This document shows, one piece after another, positions 12,155 through 22,103 of a DNA stretch of 64,000 bases. The stretch is from Vitellaria paradoxa (Eukaryota; Streptophyta; Magnoliopsida; Ericales; Sapotaceae). Location of the stretch: contig CM034244.1 in the NCBI GenBank assembly GCA_019916065.1, forward strand, positions 31,961,933 to 32,025,932. The letters are read 5' to 3'. Positions within the stretch are counted from its first letter, which is position 1. Each line of letters starts with the position of its first letter. The translations under genes and the position numbers were made by a program. A model generated the notes under the pieces. It saw nothing but the letters and a program-made list of their open reading frames with translations, did no database searches and had not been told where the DNA came from.

Positions 12155-12348
12155 TAAATGTGCGTTTGAAGTATCAAATTTGGTAAAAAATCTCCAACTT
12201 TTTTCAATTTTTTCTAATTTTCTCTAACATTTTTCTAATTTTCTTTAATTTTTTTCACATTTTTCAAAAAACACACTAAACACTTGACAATTCAAAATTT
12301 ACCTACTTCTTATTTTTATCATTTTGGGGTTAAAATTTAACACGCACT

Positions 12349-13876
12349 AAGAGGACGGCATTTGAGAACTATTTATGTACCATCAATGCATTAAAAACCA
12401 TGAAAAAAGACTAGGAAAAATTTGTACTACCAGGAAATACAATATTGACATATAGTATGACAACCATACACACTCCTTCAATTAACAAAAGTATAAGAGT
12501 TTAAGCAGACAATCTTCCTCAAGAAATAGGGAATGGCAAAACCAGCTCAACAATTAATTTATCAGCAAGCTGTTTGCAAGTAATGTCAATACCACATCAA
12601 CTTAACCAAGCTATAGCCTACCCATCTGATATTATCTGCTAAACAGTAAGGGGCAAATGAATATGAAAAAATGCAAAGAAACAAAATTACTCTGTGTGTG
12701 TGTGAGAGAGAGACAGAAAGAGAGAGAGATGCAACAAGACACAAATGCCTTGATCCAAAATTTATAAGATTTTAGAATAAATTAATTATTTAACATAATG
12801 GTTAAAGTTGAAAATATTGATAAACACGAGTAGATAAAGTCATGAACCCAAATATGACCCATCAAGACGAATTAACAGCCCTATCAGTGACAAGCAACTA
12901 GCATACACATGCAGAATATAAATACCAAAAAATTAGGATCTACTTACCTCCATTTGGGAAATTAGCCAACTTCTCAGTTTCTGGCTACTCATTTTTTTTA
13001 ACTTTTCTTGTAATGGCCAAAATTTACCCTTATAAATTTTAAACTTTTACTTAAATCATGAAAAGCAAAAATGTGAAATTAACAAAAAGTTAAAAAAATT
13101 ACCTAATAAAAAGCCAATTGTTTTTTTCTTCCCATGCACAAAAAATTAATTTTTTTTTTTTTCCTTCCTAATCTAAGCCTAAAGATCATGAAACTAGCAC
13201 ATGAAAGCAAGGGAACAAGAAAGGAAAAGTATAAGTCTCACCATCACAGGGATTCTTGATTGCTGACTTGACTAGCCACCAGAAAGAAAGAGAAAGGACA
13301 GAAAAGCTCAGCCCACTAGGGAGACAAATCTCACCTATTAAGGAGCCTTGTAATACATGTGAACACATAATGGAGGGGAGTTAATTACTTTGACATTTTA
13401 ATGGCAATATGCTCACAATTTGAAGAAAAATCAACACAAATAATTGAGATTAATTTCACTTATCAGAAATTTCAGCCGTGCACATCACCAAAAGGTCTAA
13501 CCACAATAGCTTCAAGCACCTAACTTCCTATATGTAGCTCATCAACGCAAGGTTTTGAAAGGGTACATGCTTATATTTTACACTAGTTCTTAGACAATTT
13601 CATGGGTTCACACTGACACCCACCTAACATGTACCGCACATTATGAAACAAAATAACACGTTGACAATAAGCTCATCGTGCAATTATTAAATTTTGGATC
13701 TTAAAATCTATAACTTCAAGCTAACTTCAAGCTTAAGTTGTTCAATGCATATAATTTCAATAGTAGATTCTCTAGGGGTTGTTTGTTCGTTGGATATGGG
13801 GTTAAATAGGAGATAATCTCCTGCCCCTAACGTTTATCCCACGTTTAATTATCTTTTGTTTTTGAGTTCACATTTA
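12349..13876. other. gene-poor spacer, nothing recognised
   Basis: This stretch has a GA-rich microsatellite at about 12695-12730. At 12955-13130 it has a degraded repeat sharing text ('attagccaac', 'taaaaagccaatt') with the MITE at 50693-50920. The moderately GC-balanced part at 13180-13380 has no recognisable protein similarity. No gene could be supported. Confidence 0.35.
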
Positions 13877-14252
13877 GGCCCGTTTGGAATAAAAAAATAA
13901 AAAAAGAAAATTTGAGATAAAATGTTATTTGAGGTTAATTTTGACACGTTTAAGGTTAATTTTGGCACTCTTTTTTTTGAATAGTAACAAATCGTGAGAA
14001 TAATTTTCCAAATTCATTCTCACGAATTCAAAAAAATTCACAAAAAAATAGCAACGATGGTACTCGTTTGAAAACTTTTGATACGAAAAATATGATTGTA
14101 TAAAAAATTTACACATTCGGTTAACCTACTTTCAAATTTTTTTGATTTTTTAGCGAAATATTAAAATTTTTTGAAATTAGTAATGGCGGTAAAATTAGAA
14201 GTAGAGAAGTTGTTGAAAATTTATAGAATTTTATGGTTTGCCAAACTAGCCC
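13877..14252. mobile_element. long Tourist-like MITE, 376 bp, TTA flanks
   Basis: Left end GGCCCGTTTGGAAT and right end CCAAACTAGCCC form inverted repeats, with TTA on both sides (13874-13876 and 14253-14255). The interior ('gacacgtttaaggttaattt', 'tacacattcggttaacctac', 'tagcgaaatattaaaatttt') is shared with the element at 39014-39374, so the two are one sub-family, longer than the 150-170 bp copies. Confidence 0.8.
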
Positions 14253-14525
14253 TTAGTATAGGACGTCATATATAATGTTATCTACAGAATTGTTATCTCA
14301 ATAAAAAATTAAAAAAAATGAAAAAATTGCAACTAATGTAGGATAAAAATTTAAAATGGAATGGCATCTCTTATCTAAACCCATATCCTATGAAATAAAC
14401 ATTCTTTGCATCAGCTGCATCAACAGTTATTCTTTTTGGTTTTAAATATGAAGACATGGAAGGGAAATGAAAGAGGAATTAAGAGCAACCACGAGTGAAA
14501 CTTAGCGAACATACGGGTGAATAAA

Positions 14526-14805
14526 CACTACAAGAAACTTGAATTTTAGTGATGAAATAATTAATCACTAAAAAATAGAAATATATTACGGTTATGATTT
14601 TTTAAAAACTTGCCTATTATGAAAATCTTCAATTTAAAAAATATGCAAATCTTCATCTTTCTTCAATTTAGAAAACATTCAAATTTATCATATTTAATTT
14701 AAAATTTTGTATAAATTTACCACTAAAAAACCTTACAAACAACATTACAACAGTAGAAATATCTTTTAGTGAAAAACTTCTACATTAAAATCATTTCTTG
14801 ATGTG
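14526..14805. mobile_element. CACTA-type MITE, 280 bp
   Basis: The element opens with CACTACAAGAAA, the canonical terminal sequence of plant CACTA (En/Spm) transposons. It closes with TTTCTTGATGTG, an imperfect complement of that end. The sub-terminal motifs 'ttttagtgatga', 'taatcactaaaa' and 'cttttagtgaaa' repeat in both orientations. It has no coding capacity. The 3-bp flanks (aaa / aat) match only in part. Confidence 0.65.
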
Positions 14806-15156
14806 AATGTTCGACCAATTCAAATTTGATGAGATCAGCTATTGGGTGATCATAAGAAAATCAAATTTCATGGAAACACGAGAGGCATAAACAAATATAC
14901 AAGGACAAAAACCACTTCCAGATATCCACATCAAGAAAATAAAGAATAATTTCTTATGGTCATGTCATTTGAACACTTATACAAAATAAGAAGAAACAAG
15001 AAAAAGGAGATAATTAAGTTGATGTCACTTAGGATGACCAATCACAGCTTAAGTTTCCTTTCTTTTTTCCCCAATCCACCCCCCAATCTAAACTAATTTT
15101 TCATTTACTTTGTCTATGAGATTTCTGTAAGTGGTTGAGAGATAGTAGATTACATA

Positions 15157-15314
15157 GGCCTTATTTGGCACATCAAAATCAACCAAAACTCACCAACTTC
15201 AACTAATTTGTTGTATTTTTTTTAATCAAACTTCGTCACATATCACTTTTACATCAAATCTTTATACTTTTATTGTACTTTTTTACCAACTTCTTTTCAA
15301 CCAAACATGGCCAT
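15157..15314. mobile_element. MITE-like inverted-repeat element
   Basis: 'aggccttatttggcacatc' on the left and 'caaccaaacatggcca' on the right form an imperfect inverted repeat. The interior ('cacatatcacttttacatca', 'ttatacttttattgtac') is shared with the MITE at 10557-10701, so both belong to one family. Confidence 0.5.
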
Positions 15315-16051
15315 AGTAAATTACCAAATTAAAAAAAAAAAGTTGTATCTTAAATCCTAGCTCAACTATCTATAGTACAATTTAATATCTAGCCATGCAT
15401 AGCCCAATTTAATACCTAGTCCCAAGTCTAGGGCGAGAAAAATGTCTAAACCAATTTAATACCTAGCCTATAGCCCAAGGTGAAAAAAATTCCTAACTCC
15501 GCCTTTAATATATAGATATGAGTTGTTTCACATGCACATGCACATGCACATGAAAGAGTGATGGTGCCATATCCATGTGACTGATGAGAGGTGTTAATTG
15601 CAGCAAGAAAAGCAAAAGTAGGGCTGCTGCACTTGTAACCTATTTTACAAAAATATTAGGCAAACTTCGGTATCTGTTTGCCAAATAGATGACAGGGAAT
15701 CAAAATATGCAATATAATTTACAAACAGTGTCCTATAGAATAAACACATCCAGAAAACGACAGCAAGGAGCAGTGGAAAAAAGAACATTTAAGGAAGCAC
15801 TAGTTAAGAAACAATGTTATTTAATCAATACAAGTCAACAATTGTACAAAGTTGGATAGCAAAAAAGTTGATTGACATGGTATAATTTGCAGCATCTCAA
15901 GGGATAGAATATCATTACATACACAAGCATGCATCTTGAGCAGGAAATGTATCGGTTAAGCATAAATGTGAAGGCTGTGATGATGACCCAAGAAAAAAAA
16001 AATTCACCAGCATGATCAAACAAAAATTCCGTTATAAATATTCTAGAAGTT
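15315..16051. other. spacer, nothing recognised
   Basis: Contains a short 'cacatg' simple repeat at 15532-15552 and a repeated 'aatttaatacctag' phrase at 15380-15475. No gene was recognised on either strand. Confidence 0.35.
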
Positions 16052-16382
16052 GTGTGTCCATTTGGTATACCTGTTTTGCATCCATTTTTCATTTTGCATT
16101 GTTTGAAAATAAATAAAACAGCTCAAAACGCATTTGATCACTCGTATTTTCAAAACTCATTTTAAAAAACAGAAAATAGATTTACACATAAAATGCAAAA
16201 TGATCAAAAATCGTTTTGAGCCTTTTTGACCCCAAAACAAGGAGAATCCCAAAATACGGAAAAAAAATGTCAAATCAAATACATTTTTAGTATTCTTAAA
16301 ACAAAATTTTTAAAACAAAAAACAATAAATAGAAAACAGAAACACAAAACAAAAAATAAAAATGCAAACCACATGCCGCCTA
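16052..16382. mobile_element. MITE, family shared with 20598-20927
   Basis: This stretch and 20598-20927 share the order 'catttttcattttgcatt', 'aaaacgcatttgatcac', 'cgtattttcaaaactcattt', 'gaccccaaaac'. The ends are 'gtccatttggtatac' and 'aaaccacatgccgcc'. It is a non-coding dispersed element. Classification is inferred only from length, AT content and a TTTGG-bearing end. Confidence 0.5.
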
Positions 16383-16713
16383 CATTTCTTTAGGTTACAT
16401 TTGCTTATAAGTGAACCAATATGATATTATATGAACAAAAATAATCAATCTCAAACACAATGTCAATTGGGTATGAGGTCCAAGTATACCATCAATTATA
16501 GAAATACGGAACAAAAGGCACCTTGTGGTAAGAATGTTGATTAAAACTTGTACGACACAAACCAAGCAGTAGTTGCTAAAATGTAAGATGACATAAAGAG
16601 TTGCTGCATAATTGGTGTTGAAACTTGCATGGGAAAAACATGCCATACACGAACAAAAGGAAAAGGAAGACCGTGATGTTGTTCTTGAATGTACACAATT
16701 GTAGGGTTGTCCA

Positions 16714-16872
16714 ACTCAACTCAACAAAATCTTACTCCTAAACTAGTTGAGATCGGCTAGATGAATACTCTTTATTCATGTATTTCATTCATTGGTTACA
16801 TTTTGAGTGAGGTTACACGAATTGGTATTTCTTTACCATTTCAGCGTACGTTAACAATTTCTGTCACAATCT
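16714..16872 (-). mobile_element. SINE-like insertion with 12-bp target duplications
   Basis: A 159-bp body is flanked by identical 12-bp direct repeats 'tagggttgtcca' (16702-16713 and 16873-16884). Read on the minus strand it ends with 'CTAGTTTAGGAGTAAGATTT' followed by TTGTTGAGTTGAGTTG, a TTG-rich tail as in some plant SINEs. The minus-strand phrase 'CTAGCCGATCTCAACTAGTT' belongs to a common dispersed plant repeat. Long target duplications plus a simple tail fit target-primed insertion. I could not confirm Pol III A and B boxes, so the copy may be 5'-truncated. Confidence 0.6.
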
Positions 16873-16884
16873 TAGGGTTGTCCA

Positions 16885-17428
16885 CATAACAAAAATGTCA
16901 TAAGCATCAAAGTGGTATGAAAATGACATCAACGCAATGCTAGCTCTTCTTCCTTCAGGCAATAAATGGTAGTGGCATTACAGCTATAGTCAGTCTACTG
17001 CCCATGCTAAGGTCTAAAGAAGAAAAATAATGACAATTGCCTTGTTATCTTCAGGTTGAAGACGAACCAAACTAAACAATCTAAGCATAATAATCAAACT
17101 AGACCAAAATAATATATGATATTGCAGCAAGGGTTGGAACTAGGAATGGGAGATCAATACTTTCACTAGTTAAATATATATATATATATATATATCCAGA
17201 AAAAAAAAAAGATTGTGCGGTGGAAAATTCAAAAAAGTCTAATCAGAGAGTGAATATCTACATGCAAGACAAAATGGCAACACAAAAAATAAAGATAGGC
17301 TCATGCCACAGCGCCTGATAATGAAAAATGCTTTTTCAGACTGTAGATTTGACCTTTAAAACAAACAAAAAGTCCTGATGAACAGAAAGGAATAAGAACC
17401 AGTAACAGGAAAGGAAGCAAACACTACG
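16885..17428. other. spacer with a TA microsatellite
   Basis: Carries a TA repeat at about 17174-17196. Nothing coding was recognised. Some of this could be downstream flank of the SRS gene. Confidence 0.35.
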
Positions 17429-17581
17429 GTGGTGTTTGGTTCCTCAAAAGAGGAAAAAAAATAAAAATTGGTGTAAGAAATGATAAGATTGACGAAATTT
17501 GATTACAAGGAATTGAAAAAAAAAGTGAGCAAAAGTTGGAGTTTTTTTTTTTGTTTTAGTGTTTTTTTTATCCAAACACCC
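17429..17581. mobile_element. small MITE with GGTGTTTGG termini
   Basis: 'ggtggtgtttggttcc' on the left and 'atccaaacaccc' on the right are inverted repeats of one another. The 153-bp interior has no coding frame. The 3-bp flanks (tac / aac) match in part. It lies about 350 bp downstream of the SRS stop codon. Confidence 0.5.
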
Positions 17582-17863
17582 AACGTCACACAATTAATGG
17601 AAGTCTAGATGAGATTAATATGCAAACTTTAAAAACATATTTATTAAAATGGTGAGAAAAGTATAGCTCTTTTGGCAAATGGTCATCCTTCCCCCTTTAA
17701 AGGTGATAAAGATAAATCGAAGTGATGAACAAGAACATATATCAGAACCAAGACGCATGTTAATAAGAGACTCTCCGGCAAGAAAATTTGACCTCAACGT
17801 TATTCATAATTAGTAGACAAGAAGAAAATTTTGACTGAGAAAATAATTCCATATGGGACTTAA

Positions 17864-17939
17864 TTTGCAATATGGCCTTAGACCCAAAAAGGAATTATCA
17901 GCTTGCAATATGGCCTTAGACCCAGAAAGGAATTATCAG
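17864..17939. repeat. 38-bp tandem duplication covering the SRS stop codon
   Basis: Two adjacent 38-bp copies (17864-17901 and 17902-17939) differ at only two positions. Each reads 'ttgcaatatggccttagacc' followed by 'caaaaaggaattatcag' or its one-base variant. The right copy includes the SRS stop codon TGA (17936-17938, minus strand). The left copy therefore repeats the end of the frame as the first part of the 3' UTR. Confidence 0.9.
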
Positions 17940-19497
17940 TTTATCTGGTTACCATAGCTTGAACCCCCAAGAAATCCGGCGCCGGCAGCAGCATAAACGT
18001 CCGATGATTCAAGAACTGGAGAGGATGAGGAAGCCCCATTCCTTCCTTCACCACTACCATTTCCATTTCCACCACCTCCCAAATGAAGATCAGATATATT
18101 GGGGAACGCATCTCTTCCTTCAATTACCCCTTGATCATATAGGAAACCTTTGAAGACATGTCCACCAATCTTGACGACAGCCTGATATGCATACTCATCA
18201 TCGCCATCATCCAAAGAAGTGACTCGAACAAACTTGAACACAGCCGGGGCACGTACTTGCCCTGGCAATTCCTCTTTATAACTTGCATCTGTGAATGCAT
18301 AATTCAACATCCCCAATTCAATGGCTTCATATGTTTTAAAACATTATACACATAACATTACGAGGTGGTTTGGTGTTATAAAAATTGAAATAAGACGTGA
18401 TTTGGGTTATTTTTTACTTTTGAAGTACAATCACAAGGCATGAAAGATAGGGATGAACATTAAAAATTGATTCAAACAGTTTTGTTTGAACGAATTCTTG
18501 CCGATGATATTTAACTTTTCGTGTCAAAATTTTTTAAAATTTATAAAGATTTATTAGGATTAGTAGATATATATTATAAAGATTTATAAAAATTTATGTA
18601 GATTTATAAAAATTTTTAGAAATTTTATAAAAATTTACATAGAGTAAAGTGAAAAAATTTATAAAAGTTTATTTGGATTTGTGAGATTTTTGTTATAAAA
18701 TTGCGCTCCAAACACGCTCATGTATTATATATTGGTAAATTTAAAAAAAAAAATTGTGAAAAAAAAAAGTGAAAGTTCAAACCTTGGTGACTCGAACTAG
18801 TATCAAAGCTTGGAGGAGTGCTAGAAGTTGAGGTCTGAGAAGGTGTGGTGGTGGTTTGCGAAGTAATGATTCTAGGTTTCTTGGCACCAGAGGTAGACCC
18901 AGAAGACCCGGCGGCTGCTGTTGTGGCTGCCGCCGCGGTCATGAGCTGGCGTTCCCGGCGGCGAGCGGCCGGGACCCAAGTGCTCTTCACGTGGGTGGCA
19001 CAATCAAAACCTCTACTCTTGCAACAGGTCCTACACCGGCCATGGCTACAGTCTTTCTTAGCCTGGTTACCGCAGTCCTGGCATGTCATCGTCGTCTTTG
19101 AGTTGGACGCCGACCCACGTATCCCTCCGCCGCCGCCACTGCTTTGCAGTAAGTTTGCAGAGGTAGAAACAGAACTGTCAAAAAGGATGGGTTTCTTCGC
19201 ATAGCTCGAGTGCTGCAATGGTTGGTTTTGCCAGAACTGAATTCCACTGTTCCTACCCCGATTACTATTCAATACATCATCGTCCACGGCGGCAGTGAGA
19301 AGAGGGATAACACCGACGCCGAGGGCAGTGGAGGCGGCGGCGTTCGGATCGGAAATGGTGGAGTCGTGGTGGGTGGTGTGGTGGTGGAAGGAGGCCGCTG
19401 GTGCGACCACGAAGACGTCACGGAGACCCACCATGCCCATCTCCGGGGAAAGGCCGTAATTAATTTGGCGGGTGGTGGTGGTGGAGGAGGGCCACAT
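17936..19497 (-). CDS. LRP1-like: SRS-family zinc-finger transcription factor, LRP1-like (two exons)
   Basis: The product is a plant-specific SHI-RELATED SEQUENCE (SHI/STY/LRP1) transcription factor, a nuclear regulator of auxin-linked organ development in known members. Exon 1 is 19497-18783 and exon 2 is 18288-17936; the intron 18782-18289 (GT...AG, phase 1) splits the codon for Asp239. The predicted protein is 355 aa. Residues 139-166 form the RING-like Cys3HisCys3-type finger (C139, C142, C150, C155, C158, C159, C166 with H169), with '[17 protein letters not shown]' after it. Exon 2 carries the family's second signature, '[17 protein letters not shown]' (residues 276-292). The N-terminal '[17 protein letters not shown]' and '[11 protein letters not shown]' are as I recall in LRP1-type members. 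I chose the ATG at 19497 because it is the first in-frame ATG; the frame stays open upstream to a TAA near 19672, so the real start may differ. The two-exon structure and both domains make the family call firm. Confidence 0.92.
18289..18782 (-). other. intron of the SRS gene with a MITE-like insert
   Basis: The 494-bp intron is bounded by GT (18782-18781) and AG (18290-18289). Most of it (about 18366-18719) looks like a transposon remnant. It starts 'ggtggtttggtgttataaaa', ends 'gctccaaacacgctc', and is filled with 'atttataaaaattta' repeats also seen in the elements at 23054 and 37486. A second start-like phrase, 'agggatgaaca', at 18449 matches the left end of the 9690 element. Confidence 0.6.
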
Positions 19498-19659
19498 TCC
19501 TCCTCCACCACTGACCGTTGGTGCGACGCCGCTACCGGCGGTGGATCCGGCATTGAAACCGAGGGAGAGGTCTTCGAGGGGTCGGGCAGAGGAGGAAGAT
19601 GAAGCGACCCAGTCTGCAAAAGCACCAGAATCTGAGGGCAGCCTCCTGGAAGTAGCCAC

Positions 19660-19847
19660 AACTCCTGATTCTTCTTATAACTAACAAATTCCAATCTTCT
19701 ATATACACACACACATACTACAGAGAACAAAACATCTTGAAAAAATCTACATATAGGTAGGTGTTATGAAAGGGGTGGTCTCTGAAATTCTTTCAGAAGA
19801 AAGATTTGTAGAGAGGGAGGGAGGTTTTATGTGCGTAGCGGAGATGA

Positions 19848-19884
<37 letters not shown>

Positions 19885-20097
19885 GATCTCATTTTTTCTG
19901 TCTCACTGACACATAGCAAGACTAGTGTTGATGAGTCTGGTTCTGTAGACCTACTCCTACTATTGCTTGATTTTTCTGATGAAAAAGGTTTTTGGAGAGA
20001 CTACCGAAGCTTCTTGGCCAGTGACATCAGAAGGAGAGAGAGAGAGAGAGAGAAGCAAAGACAGAAAAAAAATATATATATATATATAGCCTGTTTG
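19660..20097 (-). promoter_or_regulatory. SRS upstream region: TATA-like box and GA/CT repeats
   Basis: Reading toward the gene (minus strand), a TATATAG motif lies at about 19698-19705, roughly 200 bp upstream of the chosen ATG. Further out are a pure GA tract (CT on plus) at about 19845-19884 and another GA tract on the plus strand at 20034-20053, with a TA repeat at 20072-20088. GA/CT tracts near plant developmental genes are known targets of BPC/GAGA-binding proteins; a role here is inference. No transcript start can be fixed from sequence alone. Confidence 0.4.
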
Positions 20098-20490
20098 GCC
20101 AACAACCAAACACTCAAAAGTTTTTATAAATTTTTATAAAATTTAGGGTCGTAGAAAACATTGTGTTTAGTTTAAAAAAAGTGGTCGTAAGAAAGGGTTT
20201 GTTTGAAGTAAGAAAAAAAGTGTGTTTGGAGTAAGAAAAAGTGAGATAAATTGAAAGTTTGTAATGCGTGCAGTGAAAAAATTAATGTGATATAAAGTTA
20301 ATAGAGATTTATAAAGATTTTTAGTGTTTTTTTATGCTAAATGGAGCCAAAGTGAGATAAATTGAGATAAATTGTGGTTTGGAGATAGTTCGTAATACGT
20401 GCAGTGAGAGAAAAAATTGATGTGATATAAAGTTAATAGAGATTTATAGAATTTTTTAGAATTTTTCAGCAAACCAAACGACCCCAAAGT
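20098..20490. mobile_element. compound Tourist-like MITE, two bodies in tandem
   Basis: Two related bodies follow each other. Both contain 'aagtgagataaattga', 'tgcgtgcagtga' (or 'tacgtgcagtga') and 'gatgtgatataaagttaat'. The right end is 'caaaccaaacgacccc' (20465-20480). The bodies match the 168-bp element at 39561-39728. The left end is confused, with several 'tgtttgg' phrases (20093, 20199, 20222), which suggests insertion of one copy in or beside another. Confidence 0.65.
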
Positions 20491-20597
20491 ATAATAAAAA
20501 TAAAAAGATGTAATATAACAGTGATATGTGAAAAATTTTAATTGAAAAAGTACCAAAAAAAGTTAGTTAAAGTTAGTAAATTATGGTGAATTTTAAG

Positions 20598-20927
20598 GTT
20601 TATTTGGTTTATTTTTTTATTTTTTGTTTTCTGTTTTTATTTTTTATTTTCTGTTTTGAACTCATTTTTCATTTTATACTTTTAAAAATAAAGAAAAAAC
20701 TCAAAACACATTTGACCACTTGTGTTTTCAAATTTTATTTTAAAAAATAGAAAAAAGACTTACGCACAAAATGAAAAATGACAAAAAGTCATTTTGAATG
20801 TTTTTAATCCAAAACTAGAAAAATTTTCAAAATAATGAAAATAGAATATTTTTTATTTTTTTACTTTGAGATTTTTAAAACATAAAATGAAAACAAAAAA
20901 TAGAAAAATAAATCAAATGTCACTTTA
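20598..20927. mobile_element. MITE, family shared with 16052-16382
   Basis: It shares ordered motifs with the 16052 copy ('catttttcattttatact', 'aaaacacatttgaccac', 'gtgttttcaaattttattt', 'gtcattttgaatgttttta'). The left end reads 'aggtttatttggtttat' and the right end 'atcaaatgtcactttaatgt'. It has no coding capacity. Two copies in the same relative orientation establish it as a repeat family. Confidence 0.5.
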
Positions 20928-21582
20928 ATGTCCCAAACGGACTGAAAAAGAAATAATTATACTTTCTTTTTATTTATTTACAAGTTTAAAAAATAAAAAA
21001 TAATGAATTTGTTTCCTTTTTGTAAGTTGAGAAGCAATGAAAAGCAAAGAAATGTTCTATAGTTGTTTCATCATTAAATCTTGTGAGAAATTAGAGTACA
21101 ATCAATTTATTATATATTTATAATTTATTTTTTCTTGTTCTTTATTATATAGGTACATATGTTATTTTAAAATTTTCATTAATTTACTTTTCTTTTGTCT
21201 CCATTTATTCTCAGTTTTGAAAAAATAAAAATTTTAACACTCACTTTTTTTTTTATTTCTCCTCATTTTTTATCATTTCTTTTTTTTTTTTCCCTATTCT
21301 AAAAAATATTAACAGACAAGTTATTGATCCGAATTTTTTTTTTTCCATTTCACTTCATCCAAACAAACTATTAAATTTTTTTATTTTTACTTGAATTATA
21401 CAAAATTATAAATTTTTCAAATTATATTAGTTTTTACGATTCAAACAACCCCTAACTACTCATCTGCCTTGCCCTGCGTTTCTTCTGCATGTATTTTCGT
21501 CTGCGTTTCCTTAGAAGGCCAACTGAGGGGGTTCCTGTCCACCGCCCTTTCCCTTCACAATAACTGTAGTTAGAAAGATAGA
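20928..21582. other. AT-rich spacer, nothing recognised
   Basis: Long T- and A-runs with no coding frame or inverted repeat I could support. A more balanced stretch at 21460-21560 shows no recognisable product. Confidence 0.4.
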
Positions 21583-22103
21583 GGAAATGTTTGGTTGCTC
21601 AAAATTCATCAAATTTTACTATATACTATTTTTATATTAAATTTTGGATAAAGTATAAAAAATACCCCTACAGCTTATCTTTGGTATCACTTTGGTCCCA
21701 CACATTTCAATTGTAACAGTCAAATCTCTACACTTTTGGTCAAGTATCAATTTGGTCATTCTGTTAGTTGACCGTTAGAAATAACTGTTAAACTGAGGAT
21801 AAAATAGTAATTTTGTTTATAGTTTACCCTCAGTGTCACTTTCAATCTAACGGTTATTTTTAACGATCAACTAACAGACCTTAGTGTCACTTTCAATCTA
21901 ACGGTTATTTTTAACGATCAACTAACGGAAGGATCGAATTGATACTTAATCGAAAGTGTAGAGATTTGATTGTTGTAATTAAAACGTGTGGGACTAAAGT
22001 GATACTGAAGATAAACTGTAAGGATATTTTTTATACTTTATCCTTAAATTTTTATACTTTTATTATATTTTTTGATTAAATTTTTACTAACTAAACACTC
22101 AAC
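21583..22103. mobile_element. host MITE split by a younger element
   Basis: Outer arms 'aaatgtttggttgctcaaaa' (left) and 'actaactaaacactc' (right) are inverted. Together with 'ttatattaaatttt' and 'ttatacttttattatatttt' they resemble the MITE at 10557-10701. A 398-bp element (21646-22043) sits in the middle, so the host is the older insertion. Confidence 0.55.
21646..22043. mobile_element. Mutator-type MITE, 398 bp, 9-bp target duplication
   Basis: The termini are inverted repeats: GGATAAAGTATAAAAAATAC on the left and the complement of GGATAAAGTATAAAAAATAT on the right. The element is flanked by identical 9-bp 'ttaaatttt' (21637-21645 and 22044-22052). A 9-bp target duplication is the mark of Mutator-like elements. 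Inside, long arms ('gtgtcactttcaatctaacg' with 'cgatcaactaacgg') pair with the left arm, and about 54 bp of this is tandemly duplicated (about 21829-21935). It has no transposase. Confidence 0.8.

Noticed and set aside
18845..19602. Long open frames on the plus strand (about 119-130 codons) over the SRS gene
   Set aside because: They are antisense to the SRS exon 1, arise from its low-complexity GGT/GCC-rich coding sequence, and show no protein family motif.
19269..19730. 153-codon minus-strand frame rich in Pro and Ser
   Set aside because: It overlaps the SRS exon in another frame and is a product of the Gly-rich coding repeat; it also starts from a non-ATG codon.
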